A DNA stretch of 64,000 nucleotides from G963663315 sp965204925 (GTDB taxonomy: Bacteria > Pseudomonadota > Gammaproteobacteria > Arenicellales > Poriferihabitantaceae): the NCBI GenBank assembly GCA_965204925.1, contig OZ242021.1, positions 1,488,001-1,552,000 on the forward strand. Reading direction: 5' to 3'. Made by a program: the position numbers and the translations under genes. A model generated the notes under the pieces. That model saw nothing but the letters and a program-made list of their open reading frames with translations, ran no database searches and was not told the DNA's origin. Positions 9,590 through 18,701 of the stretch are shown piece after piece (the first letter of the stretch is position 1; every line of letters begins with the position of its first letter).

Positions 9590-9873
9590 TATTATTGAAT
9601 TTACATACACCCTCCAAGCCCCAGGCATCCCAGTTTTCTCTGTTCTTTTAAATATTGGTTTTCCCCAGTCCCTGTTTTTTTCTTTCGTGCCACTTTTATC
9701 AAACTGCATTTTTCCGTTATAGTGCCAAGGCGGTTCAGCGTATATCACGCTGTACCGCAAATCCGGCAAGCGTGGAAACAACGTATCCAGTGGGTTTGTT
9801 TGCAATCTGCGTTGATATTCTGCATGGTAAATGGAGTAGCCGCTCTTGGGGGGGCGTTCTTATTTTGGCGCAT
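9590..9873 (-). pseudogene. N-terminal remnant of MunI-type adenine methyltransferase (MT-A70 family), frameshifted
   Basis: The minus strand encodes LRYSVIYAEPPWHYNGKMQF, an MT-A70-type adenine methyltransferase segment with a (D/A)EPPW/DPPW-like motif. The likely partner of the MunI-like nuclease is thus present as an N-terminal fragment. An open frame starts at a TTG at 9805 and runs to 9527, but similarity ends near 9600, where the nuclease remnant begins on the other strand. Upstream, the ATG at 9873 (MRQNKNAPP...) is joined to this frame only if the seven-base C run at 9848-9854 gains one C. The gene is both truncated and frameshifted. Confidence 0.7.
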
Positions 9874-10211
9874 GTCGTCCGGTCAAATAGTACTCTGGTC
9901 AATGTCTGCCATTAGATTACGCGGTAAATTTCCCGCAAGTGATGGTTATGCCGGCTATTTCCGTAAGATCAGCGTTATCAATTCAAATAAACAGATAGTT
10001 TTTACGATTCTTTCAAGCATATTCTTGCTGTACGTAATGCCCTCAATATATCCCCCATGAATATTTTGTCAACTTTTGTGTCGATTGGTTCTGTCAGCTT
10101 CCTTTTGTAATTCCCGCGTTCTTACCAGACTGATTCGCCTGTGCCTGTGCCTGTGCCGTGCCGGCAGATTGCCGATTCGCGGCGCGATTGAAGTTTGCCG
10201 GCGCTCCGGCG
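9874..10211. other. Non-coding scar region
   Basis: No convincing gene. The plus-strand open frame reaching 10060 has no recognisable domain and runs antisense to the methyltransferase remnant. The minus strand carries short open stretches interrupted by stops, compatible with further decayed imported DNA. A short tandem run of CCTGTG units sits at 10138-10160. The composition changes back to that of the host near the stop of the amine oxidase gene. Confidence 0.5.
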
Positions 10212-11513
10212 CTATCCACTCTCTCTGCGGTCGCGCCAGCGGTAATAGAAAATCGACGGGGCGAGAAACCAGGGTTTCCGCCGATAGTATGGGCGGCCGG
10301 GGAATGCCAGATGATCGATAGCTGTTTTCCCTTCGGGGTCGCCGACCGCTTTCAGCCCCGCCTTCATGCCGAAATAGCTGGCCAGGGAAATGCCGGAACC
10401 ACAATAGCCCATGCTGTAATGAATGCCGTTGCGGACGCCGATATGTGGCATCTGGTCGAACGTATAGCCGACAAAACCCATCCACGAGTGACTGATTTTG
10501 ACGGATTCCAGTTCAGGGAAGCGCTGGAGCAGTAATTCTCGCAACCTGGGCGCGCTTTTTTTCGGGTTGGTTTCGGCTATCGAGACGCGGCCGCCGAATA
10601 AAATGCGCCGATGTTGCGGACAAAGCCGGTAATAAACGACGACTTTCAGGGTGTCGACAATAATTCTGGCCTTCGGGAACAGTTTTTCCGGAAGTCCGTC
10701 CGCAAGGGGTTCGGTTGCAATGACATAAGAGCCGATCGGTATGATCCTGCGTCTCTGCCAGGGTGTGAGTCCGGTGGTATAACCGCTGGTAGCGACAATC
10801 ACCTGTTTGGCAAGCACCGTACCTCTGGATGTCCTGACCCTGTGTCCATCCCGGCCCGATGAAATACGGTTCGCCTTGCAATGACTGATGATTTGGGCGC
10901 CATGTGATTTGGCGCTGTCGAGTAATCCCTGATGGTACCGGCCCGGGTCTATGGAAGCATGGTGAGGATAGACGACTCCGCCGTGATAATAATCGGACCC
11001 GATTTCACTGCGTTGCTGGCCGCGCTCGACAATATAGGCATCATGGTTCAATTGTTTCGGCGTGCCCCCGATTTTTTTGCGCAGCGAGTCCAGCGCCGCA
11101 GGTGAGTGAGCGCCGTAAAAGCGGCCGGTACGGCGAAAGTCGCAGTCGATGCTGTTTTCATTGACTGCCGATTCCACCCAATCCAGAGCACAGTTTCCCT
11201 CTCCCAGAATGGCCAGGGCAATATCGGCCCCGTATTTGTTCTTCAGTTGACTGAAACCGGGTTTGATGCTGGTGCTGACCTGCCCCCCGTTTCTGGAACT
11301 GCAACCCCAGCCTGCATCCTCGGCGTCAACCACCACCGTATGCCGGTCCCGTTTTGTGGTTTCAATCGCCGCGGACAATCCGGTATAACCGGACCCGATA
11401 ATCAGCACATCTGCACGATGCGGCAATTCATTTTCATCCGGCTCGGGGCGCGGCGTACGCTCCCACCAGAATGGTGTGGGCTTGAAATCCGCAGTGAAAA
11501 GGTCGTGTTTCAT
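10212..11513 (-). CDS. FAD-dependent oxidoreductase, DAO/PuuB-like
   Basis: A 433-residue D-amino-acid-oxidase-fold flavoenzyme. The dinucleotide motif VLIIGSGYTGLSAAIE lies near residue 38, followed by GCSSRNGGQVS, typical of gamma-glutamylputrescine oxidase-like proteins; the C-terminal FAD loop GYCGSGISLASYFG is also present. These cytoplasmic enzymes oxidise amines with O2 as acceptor. It is divergent from a class III aminotransferase at 11705, an arrangement seen in polyamine and amino-alcohol catabolism, so an amine substrate is likely; the exact one is unknown. Confidence 0.86.
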   Translation of the reverse strand: MKHDLFTADFKPTPFWWERTPRPEPDENELPHRADVLIIGSGYTGLSAAIETTKRDRHTVVVDAEDAGWGCSSRNGGQVSTSIKPGFSQLKNKYGADIALAILGEGNCALDWVESAVNENSIDCDFRRTGRFYGAHSPAALDSLRKKIGGTPKQLNHDAYIVERGQQRSEIGSDYYHGGVVYPHHASIDPGRYHQGLLDSAKSHGAQIISHCKANRISSGRDGHRVRTSRGTVLAKQVIVATSGYTTGLTPWQRRRIIPIGSYVIATEPLADGLPEKLFPKARIIVDTLKVVVYYRLCPQHRRILFGGRVSIAETNPKKSAPRLRELLLQRFPELESVKISHSWMGFVGYTFDQMPHIGVRNGIHYSMGYCGSGISLASYFGMKAGLKAVGDPEGKTAIDHLAFPGRPYYRRKPWFLAPSIFYYRWRDRRESG

Positions 11514-11585
11514 GGTGCGCCTCGTCTGCCGGCAGTCCTTTCGGGCCCGTATCTGATTCGTGTCTCACCAAACATGGGCAGATGG

Positions 11586-11591
11586 TATAAT
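11586..11591 (+). promoter_or_regulatory. Candidate -10 element upstream of the aminotransferase gene
   Basis: A perfect TATAAT lies in the 191-bp divergent intergenic region, about 114 bases before the aminotransferase ATG. The matching -35 region is poor, so this is only a candidate promoter. Confidence 0.25.
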
Positions 11592-11704
11592 CAAAACGGG
11601 TCGATCTGCAAGATCGATGGCAAGATATTCCGTTTTGCATTCGGACTGGCGCTATGTCTGGTATTATCGGCCACCCCGTAACACTTTCATACCAGGAAAA
11701 CAGC

Positions 11705-13057
11705 ATGAATCTCCCTCTGACCAACGCGGCCTTGCTGGCGCTTGACCAGCAACACATGATCCACCCTCTGCACCATACCGCAAGCCATGCCAAGGGTCGG
11801 GTCTGGGTCAGGGGGAAAGGCTCGTTTCTCTATGATGCCGATGGAAAAAAATACATTGACGGCCTGTCCTGTCTGTGGAACGTGAGCGCCGGTCATGGCC
11901 GCCGGGAGTTGGCCGAGGCCGCCTTCAGACAGATGAACAAACTGGCGTTTTCCTCAAGTTATACAGGTGGTTCCAACAAGCCGGCCATCGAATTGGCCGA
12001 ACGACTGTCCACTCTGGTTTATCCGAATATAAATACTTTCTACTTCACCTCGGGCGGCGGAGAGTCTACCGACAGCAATATCAAACTGGCCCGATTTTAC
12101 TGGAAAACAAAAGGCCGGCCGGAAAAAACCAAAGTAATCGGTCGCGAGTGGGGCTATCACGGCACCACCCTTGCGGCCATGTGCGCGACCGGTATCAAGG
12201 CCTACTGGCCCATGTTCGAGCCGAGGATACCCGGTTTCAGCCATATCCCTTCTCCGGACCCGTATCATTATCCACTTCCCGAAGACGGATCATCTCAGGG
12301 CATTGCGGCAGCTAATGAACTCGAAAAGGAAATCCTCGAACAGGACCCGGAAACGGTCGCCATGTTCATCGCTGAGCCGGTACAAGGCGGGGGCGGAGTC
12401 ATTCCGCCCCAGCCGGATTATTTCAGGCGGATACGCGAAATATGTGACCAGTATGATGTCTTGCTCGTCTCTGACGAAGTGATCACAGGTTTTGGCAGAA
12501 CGGGAAAAATGTTCGGATTGCAACACTATGGGGTTGAACCCGATCTGATGCAATTCGCGAAATCAATTACCTCAGGGGCGGTCCCGCTGGGCGGTATCGG
12601 TATGAACGATGAAATTGCGGAAACGATCACTTCCAGCAAATCCCCGTGGATGCACTCTTATACCTACAGCGGTCATCCGGTCTCTTGTGCAGTGGGCCTG
12701 GCTACCCTTGATATTATTGAAAACGAAGACCTGCCCGGTCAGGCGGCCGCCAAAGGTGAAGCCATGCTGAAAAAACTGCATGAGGCTCTTGACGACCACC
12801 CTCATGTTGGCAATGTTCGCGGCCTGGGCATGATGCACGGTATCGAGATCGTCAGGGACAAGCAGACGAGAGAATGGTTCGGCGCGGATTTCGGTCTCGG
12901 AGCGAAACTGACCCGGGCGCTACTGGAGCGGGGCTTGTATACGCGGGTACGTAACGACATCATCTGCAATGCGCCGCCGCTGATTACCGACGAGTCTGTA
13001 CTTGATCAAATGGTGGATATTTACCGGGAGGCGGTTGTCGAGGTTCTGGGGAATTGA
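11705..13057 (+). CDS. Class III (omega) aminotransferase, aspartate aminotransferase family
   Basis: A 450-residue PLP aminotransferase of the ornithine/omega-amino acid group. Visible are the substrate-domain motif ADGKKYIDGLSCLWN, the cofactor Asp in LVSDEVITGFGRTGKMFG and the PLP lysine in QFAKSITSGAVPLGG. It transfers the amino group of an omega-amine (for example putrescine, taurine or beta-alanine) to pyruvate or 2-oxoglutarate; the substrate is not resolved. The ATG at 11705 follows an AGGAAAA box; the longer frame from 11654 lacks conservation. It is convergent with the thioesterase gene, one base apart. Confidence 0.9.
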   Translation: MNLPLTNAALLALDQQHMIHPLHHTASHAKGRVWVRGKGSFLYDADGKKYIDGLSCLWNVSAGHGRRELAEAAFRQMNKLAFSSSYTGGSNKPAIELAERLSTLVYPNINTFYFTSGGGESTDSNIKLARFYWKTKGRPEKTKVIGREWGYHGTTLAAMCATGIKAYWPMFEPRIPGFSHIPSPDPYHYPLPEDGSSQGIAAANELEKEILEQDPETVAMFIAEPVQGGGGVIPPQPDYFRRIREICDQYDVLLVSDEVITGFGRTGKMFGLQHYGVEPDLMQFAKSITSGAVPLGGIGMNDEIAETITSSKSPWMHSYTYSGHPVSCAVGLATLDIIENEDLPGQAAAKGEAMLKKLHEALDDHPHVGNVRGLGMMHGIEIVRDKQTREWFGADFGLGAKLTRALLERGLYTRVRNDIICNAPPLITDESVLDQMVDIYREAVVEVLGN

Positions 13058-13058
13058 G

Positions 13059-13493
13059 TCAGGCCGGTTGGGCCAGTTGCGCGCGCTTTTTCTCCATTCT
13101 CTGGTCGAACCGTTGCCGGTCAATGATGAACCGTTCGTGTGCGCCCTGGCAAATCAAGTCAAGATCATCGTAACCCTGTACCTCGAATTTCAGTCGTCGG
13201 CCATCCACCTCTACAAGCTCCACTTTGGCGGTTACCGTGAATCCGCACGGCGTTGCAGCCAGATGACTCATATTGACATGGGTGCCGACGGTCTGTTCCC
13301 GGGGCCAGTCGAGGAAGGGAATGACCGAGCTCATGCAGGCCCACTCCATAAACCCTACCATGAATCCGGTCGCAAAGACCTCCGGCATGATCCGGAATTC
13401 GGGAGCTTCCGGATACAGCGCAGGCACCATTTTTGCTTCGGTAAGCCGGAAACTGTGCTCGAATTTCAGGCCGGGTTCAAGTATTTTTTTCAT
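13059..13493 (-). CDS. Hotdog-fold thioesterase, FlK-like
   Basis: A 144-residue hotdog protein resembling the fluoroacetyl-CoA thioesterase (FlK)-like family: PEVFATGFMVGFMEWACM supplies the catalytic-helix Glu, THVNMSHLAATPCG the histidine segment, and HERFIID ends the fold. These cytoplasmic enzymes hydrolyse short acyl-CoAs. Substrate unknown. It begins three bases after the stop of the giant helicase gene (stop at 13497), both on the minus strand. Confidence 0.83.
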   Translation of the reverse strand: MKKILEPGLKFEHSFRLTEAKMVPALYPEAPEFRIMPEVFATGFMVGFMEWACMSSVIPFLDWPREQTVGTHVNMSHLAATPCGFTVTAKVELVEVDGRRLKFEVQGYDDLDLICQGAHERFIIDRQRFDQRMEKKRAQLAQPA

Positions 13494-13496
13494 TTT

Positions 13497-16400
13497 TCAG
13501 CAATTCTTGTTTTTGTAAGGCTCGAATACGAGCTCGGGCACCACGACTTCCCAACAGTCACATTTGACGTATTCAACATAATCCGGTGCTGTCATTTCCC
13601 GGTTCCACCCGATAATGGCCAGTACCGAGGCGGAGCGGTGGAATGTCCCGGCAGGCGGTTCGAAGCTGCGGGAGAGACGCCCCACTATTGTACCCGTCTG
13701 GTCCAGCAATTCCCAATCATCGCGATCGGTAATACGGATGTCGAGCGGGTCACCGGGTGATAACGCGGCAATGGAACGGTGGATCGGGTGGCGTTCAGCG
13801 TATCGTCCGGCAAACCCCAGGTGCACTTCCCTGAGACGGGTGCGGATGTAACGACAGGCAAGCGCTGGCGGGGCGGGCGGCAGTTCGACCGCTTGACGCT
13901 GCACCACCGAACGGTTATTGGACAACGCTTGCAGAAATCCGCCGGATTCCTGCAACCGCGCCAGTGTCAGGGTTTGTTGTGCGCGTGTCATCGCCACATA
14001 ATACAGCCGGCGCGGGGCATCCGCATCCTCGCCGGCACTGACGCGCTCCCAGCCGCCGTCCAGTACGGCCACATGGTCGAATTCCAGTCCCTTGGCACGG
14101 TGACCGGTCAACAACAACAGGCCGTGCTGTCGGCGGCGTACATCCTGACCCCATTCTGCCAGCCATTCAATGAAATGACTGACCGGCATTTCTCTCCCGC
14201 CGGTTTCCAGTTCATGTTCCCCGATTGCCTGCCGCAGCAGGTCATACCATGGATTGCACGGCAGCGCTTCTGTCCAGCCGCGCAGAGCCTCGCTGTCAAC
14301 GATAGCGGGGGTTCGTGTATGCAGCCACTGTACCAAGGAACGAGTCTCGCGCAGTCTCCAGAAATTCGGGATTTCTTCGTTTCCCATCTGTACAGGGATG
14401 TCATGCAGATCGCAGAACGCGCGCACCGGGTCCAGATACTTCCACTCGCGCGCGATCACCGCGCAGCGGGACCAGTCCCAGTCTGTGGCAATCGCGGCGA
14501 GGCGCCGGAATTCCCCCATGACGGCTTGCGCTTGCGAGATCGCGTTCTGGCCAGCGGGAAGGATTTGTACCCGTCCACGTGAGACGGGGTCAAGCTTTTC
14601 CCACGGCCCACCCCCGGGTTCTCCGACCCGCGCCCGGTTGATACGGATCGGATAGTCCGCCTTCATTCTCCCCCGCGCCGGTTTAATCATCCTGTTGGCG
14701 GCCGCTATGATGTGTTTTGTGGAGCGGTAGTTTTCAGTGAGACAGGCTGGTTTCGGTCCATAATCGGACTCGAATCGGCGGATGAACTCCACCGACGCGC
14801 CATTGAAAGCATAGATATTCTGGTCGTCGTCGCCGACTGCGAACAATGTAAGTCGGCTGGCATCGTCTGCGAGTGTACGCCCGGCCAAGGCCGATATCAG
14901 ATCGTATTGCTCCGGCGCGATGTCCTGATACTCATCCACGAGGATCCAGCGGAACCCGGCCAGCAGGCGGGCACGTTGCTCATCCGCTTCTTCTGGCAAC
15001 AGGCCCTCACCGTGCAGCACCCTGATCGCGTCCAGGACTGTTTCCCGAAACATTTCATCGCCCGGGGTTTCCGTACGGCCTGTGAAACTGGCTCCGGCCA
15101 GCCTCATCGCCAGGGCATGACAGGTGAGCACGGTCACGCCGCGAGCATCGTTACCGATCAATTCCGCAAGACGCTGCCGGATATCGACGGCTGCATGACG
15201 GTTGTATGCAAGGGCCAGTATTCCGCGGGCGTTCTCCCGTCTCACCCGCATCAGCCAGGCGATGCGATGCACCAGCACGCGTGTCTTGCCGGAACCGGGT
15301 CCGGCAAGTATCAGCACATTGGTGCGTTCCCGTTCATCAGCAACGATTCTTTGCTGAATCGGGTTTTTCAGGCTTTCGACGATGGCGCTCCAGGATTCGG
15401 GCGTGGTTTCCCGACCGATCTCCTTGTCTCGCCCGGGCAGCCAGCGGGCAAGAAACTTCTTCTCATCCAGAGTAAAGTAATCCATAGTCAGTTGCAGCGC
15501 CTCACTCATGGAGTCAAGGCCGCGCTTCGCAAATTCCACCATAACGTGGATTTGCAGAACCTGTCCCTTGTAATGCAGTGCAAGGGGCTGGAAGTCGGTC
15601 TTCGCGAAACCGCGCCGCTCCTGATGTTGCAGATGGATAGTCATGGCCGGACGGAACACTGCCAGCCCCTTGTTGAGGCGAATCACATCCAGCTCATGCA
15701 GCCATAGCAGGGCGCGGTCCAACAGCCCGGATGTGTTCCTGACATTGCTCTTCAAAGCCGGGTCCGACTCAATCGCTTGCAACAGCTTGCCGAGTGTGGT
15801 CGCGGACAGCATATCCGTGCCCCTGCTACCGGGTGGAAGGCAGTCGATGAGGTGCTCCAGCAGACATTTGGCGCCTTCCCGGCGGCGCCGTGCGGTTTCA
15901 TGCAGCGCCTGCCATTCCCGTTGCAGTGTTACCCGCACCGTCTCCGCGTCCTGTTTGCGTGCAGCCAGACTGCCTGCGGAACCGCCCTCGCCGCGCCCGT
16001 CATGGGCGATACCGCGGATGATGCGCCACAGACGCTCCGGCAGAGGGTTGGGCAGACCCTGATCGCGCAGTCTCTGGGCGGCAATGCGTAAATGCAGGTA
16101 TGAATTGTCCCCCTTGCCCTGATCCGGCGCCAGTTCGCGCATGTGGCCGATCAGGGCAATTTCAAGCGCCTCCGCTTCCTGCAGGCGCTTGCGGGAGGCG
16201 CGTTCCACGCCGACATGCACGAATGCAGTCAGCGCCGTGTCATTGCTGGAAATACCGAGTCGTTCGAGATCATACAGTGCCTTGCGCACATCTTTAGTGT
16301 CCATTCCGGATGCCGCCATCAGTTCATCTGTGCTGATGCCTTCGTCCGCGTTTGACTCAATCAGCATTTCGGCAATGCGCAACAGCTGACTGCGATAAGC

Positions 16401-18644
16401 CTCTGTGACATCCGCTTTTGCGAGCCGTTTCTTCGCTTCCCCGACCGAACTGACCCGCAGCGAGGACGGGAACAATTGCACCAGGTTTTCTTCGCGGCTC
16501 AACAGCTCTGATTCTTCCAGCCAGGCAACAGCGGTTCGCACGCGGGTATCGTCGGTGGCTTCATACCGATTGAACGTGTTTTCCTCGTCCTCGCCGAGGA
16601 TTTCGCCGGAGGTGGCCACGACTTTGCCGGCGAACCGTTTTTTCCGGTCCAGATTGCGCAGCGCCCGCAGGATACCATGGATTTCCTCTCTGGTGAGTCG
16701 TGATCGCGCCGACATGCCGAACTGACGTTCCACATCATCCGCTGTGTACAGCAATACGCAACGCGCGCTTTCACGGTCTCGCCCGGCTCGACCGGCCTCC
16801 TGCAAGTAGTTCTCCAGCGATCCCGGAATGTCGGCGTGTATCACCAGTCGCACATCCGGTTTATCAATGCCCATACCGAAAGCATTGGTCGCCGCGATGG
16901 CGCGAATCTCTCCTGCAATGAAGCGATTTTGTACATCCTTGCGTGTCTCCGGGGACAGGCCGGCGTGGTAATGTTGCGCTGCGACCTCCTTCGATTGCAG
17001 ATATTCGGCGACTTCTTCACTGGCTTTTCGGGTCGCGCAGTAGACGATTACGCCGCCGGGTATCGCCGGTGGCAGGTACGACATCAGAATCTGGTGGATA
17101 TGGGCGAACTTCTCTGCCGGGGAGGTTGGTATGACTTCGAATGTCAGATTGCCGCGCTCCGTCCCACCGTCGAAGACGGTCAGGTCAATCTTGAGCCTGT
17201 CGCGGAAGTGGCGCACGATGTCCTGCACTACATCCGGCTTCGCGGTCGCGGTCAGACACAGTACCGGCGGTACCGTTTCCCCGCCCGCCTGCTCGCGGAT
17301 GAATCGCCCTACATATCGGTAGTCGGGCCTGAAATCGTGTCCCCAACGTGACAGACAGTGTGCCTCGTCGAGCGCCCAGGAACCGATCTCGCGCTGCTTG
17401 ATCGCCCGGCGCAGAGAGGGGGCGCGAAGCTGTTCCGGTGAGATGATCAGGATGCCGGCATCGCCCAGCCGCACCCGGTCCAGCGCGTCGGCGCGCTCGG
17501 GCATCGACAGCATCCCGTTTATGGTCACGCACGAGCCGATCCCGCTCTTCTCCATTCCGGCTACCTGATCTGCCATGAGTGCGACCAGAGGCGAAATTAC
17601 TACGGTCAGCGCGCCGGTCTTGTTGTAACGCGACAGCGCCGGAAGCTGGTAGCACAGCGATTTGCCGGTACCCGTAGGGAGAATCCCCAGCACATGCTTG
17701 CCGGCCATCACCTCCTCCACGATGGCCTGTTGCAAGGGATGGCCGTTGGCGTCCGCCGGTTCGGGACGAAAATCGTCGAAGCCGAACCATCGCTTTAGCT
17801 CCTTGCGCGCATCGTGACGCTCGCGACACCAGCCGCAGGCCAGGCCGGTGCATGCAACATTCCTGAGACGTTCCACCAGATGCCTTGTCTGCGGGAACTG
17901 GTGCCTGACCCACGGCGGTATGACCGAGTTGCCGCCGGCAACCGACAACCATGCCAGCGTATAGGCCAGCGCCCACCCGTATTTTTTCGCTTGCGTCGTG
18001 ACTTCCTTGCACTGCGCCGTGCAGGCGGCGCCTTGCAGTCGCCGCGCTATCGCCGTGCGGGCTTCGGTTTCACAAGGGCGGCGCAAGCGCCGCAAGTCGG
18101 AAAAGAAATCGTCAAGCGCACGGTCCGCCCCTTCAGGTTCCGGGGTAGTCAGCCAGTGCCAGGCCGTCAGCAGATCCGGCGCAGCTTGCTGTAACGCCTC
18201 CCATTGCTCGCTGAAAACCTGCAACGTGAGGCGCGCGTCCAGTTCCGGGTCGTTCACTCGACCGCGCCTGAGAGCGCCGTCCTGGTAGTGCTTGACCAGG
18301 CTATGATAGGGATTACGTGGAAACGCGAGCGGGCTGAGTCTCAGAGTGTCTACCGCCGGCAGTCGCAGAAGTCGCAGGTCGGGCTTTAGCGCTCTCAAGT
18401 GTGGAAGATCGAAGGCGATCAGGTTATGACCAAGAACGAATCGGGCTCCCGCCGCCAGATCGTCCAGTTCAGCGAGAGCCGCTGAAAGACCACTGCCTGA
18501 ATGAATCAGGCTCTTGCCGGTATCTCCGCGGACAGCGCCGAAGGCGTGGATGCGATCGTTCTTGCTGATCTCAAGATCAAGCGAAATGCAACAGGGCTGA
18601 AAGAGATTGCCTTCCTGCGGCGCTCCCGATTTGTCATGCGTCAT
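13497..18644 (-). CDS. Exonuclease-RecQ-UvrD fusion helicase
   Basis: A very long protein (1715 residues from the ATG at 18644; a TTG at 18668 would add eight). Order of parts, numbered from the TTG: a DnaQ-like 3'-5' exonuclease (D31/E33, FVLGHNLIAFDLPHL, NDPELDARL, about 25-160); a cysteine cluster CTGLACGWCRERH near 273-285; a RecQ helicase with GILPTGTGKSLCYQLPA, LDEAHCLSRWGHDFRPDYR and QEAGRAGRDRES (about 305-720); a linker; and a UvrD-type SF1 helicase from about 1100 with LAGPGSGKTRVLVHRIAWLM, LVDEYQDIAPEQYDLI, DDDQNIYAFNGA, LTENYRST, TGHRAKGLEFDHVAV and VAMTRAQQTL. Both motors look intact. The fusion suggests DNA repair or defence; the true role is unknown. Confidence 0.88.
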   Translation of the reverse strand: MTHDKSGAPQEGNLFQPCCISLDLEISKNDRIHAFGAVRGDTGKSLIHSGSGLSAALAELDDLAAGARFVLGHNLIAFDLPHLRALKPDLRLLRLPAVDTLRLSPLAFPRNPYHSLVKHYQDGALRRGRVNDPELDARLTLQVFSEQWEALQQAAPDLLTAWHWLTTPEPEGADRALDDFFSDLRRLRRPCETEARTAIARRLQGAACTAQCKEVTTQAKKYGWALAYTLAWLSVAGGNSVIPPWVRHQFPQTRHLVERLRNVACTGLACGWCRERHDARKELKRWFGFDDFRPEPADANGHPLQQAIVEEVMAGKHVLGILPTGTGKSLCYQLPALSRYNKTGALTVVISPLVALMADQVAGMEKSGIGSCVTINGMLSMPERADALDRVRLGDAGILIISPEQLRAPSLRRAIKQREIGSWALDEAHCLSRWGHDFRPDYRYVGRFIREQAGGETVPPVLCLTATAKPDVVQDIVRHFRDRLKIDLTVFDGGTERGNLTFEVIPTSPAEKFAHIHQILMSYLPPAIPGGVIVYCATRKASEEVAEYLQSKEVAAQHYHAGLSPETRKDVQNRFIAGEIRAIAATNAFGMGIDKPDVRLVIHADIPGSLENYLQEAGRAGRDRESARCVLLYTADDVERQFGMSARSRLTREEIHGILRALRNLDRKKRFAGKVVATSGEILGEDEENTFNRYEATDDTRVRTAVAWLEESELLSREENLVQLFPSSLRVSSVGEAKKRLAKADVTEAYRSQLLRIAEMLIESNADEGISTDELMAASGMDTKDVRKALYDLERLGISSNDTALTAFVHVGVERASRKRLQEAEALEIALIGHMRELAPDQGKGDNSYLHLRIAAQRLRDQGLPNPLPERLWRIIRGIAHDGRGEGGSAGSLAARKQDAETVRVTLQREWQALHETARRRREGAKCLLEHLIDCLPPGSRGTDMLSATTLGKLLQAIESDPALKSNVRNTSGLLDRALLWLHELDVIRLNKGLAVFRPAMTIHLQHQERRGFAKTDFQPLALHYKGQVLQIHVMVEFAKRGLDSMSEALQLTMDYFTLDEKKFLARWLPGRDKEIGRETTPESWSAIVESLKNPIQQRIVADERERTNVLILAGPGSGKTRVLVHRIAWLMRVRRENARGILALAYNRHAAVDIRQRLAELIGNDARGVTVLTCHALAMRLAGASFTGRTETPGDEMFRETVLDAIRVLHGEGLLPEEADEQRARLLAGFRWILVDEYQDIAPEQYDLISALAGRTLADDASRLTLFAVGDDDQNIYAFNGASVEFIRRFESDYGPKPACLTENYRSTKHIIAAANRMIKPARGRMKADYPIRINRARVGEPGGGPWEKLDPVSRGRVQILPAGQNAISQAQAVMGEFRRLAAIATDWDWSRCAVIAREWKYLDPVRAFCDLHDIPVQMGNEEIPNFWRLRETRSLVQWLHTRTPAIVDSEALRGWTEALPCNPWYDLLRQAIGEHELETGGREMPVSHFIEWLAEWGQDVRRRQHGLLLLTGHRAKGLEFDHVAVLDGGWERVSAGEDADAPRRLYYVAMTRAQQTLTLARLQESGGFLQALSNNRSVVQRQAVELPPAPPALACRYIRTRLREVHLGFAGRYAERHPIHRSIAALSPGDPLDIRITDRDDWELLDQTGTIVGRLSRSFEPPAGTFHRSASVLAIIGWNREMTAPDYVEYVKCDCWEVVVPELVFEPYKNKNC

Positions 18645-18701
18645 ATGGCGGGCGCCGGGCCGGGACAACCACAGCCGTATAGCTCATGAGACGATGTCGC
18701 G

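Noticed and set aside
9722..10060. Plus-strand open frame with hydrophobic segments
   Set aside because: It runs antisense to the methyltransferase remnant, shows no domain or ribosome binding site, and lies in decayed DNA.
10138..10160. Tandem CCTGTG units as a possible phase-variable repeat
   Set aside because: About three units only, outside any gene or visible promoter; most likely incidental.
13779..18389. Several long plus-strand open frames opposite the helicase fusion
   Set aside because: They are shadows of a GC-rich coding strand; none has recognisable motifs.
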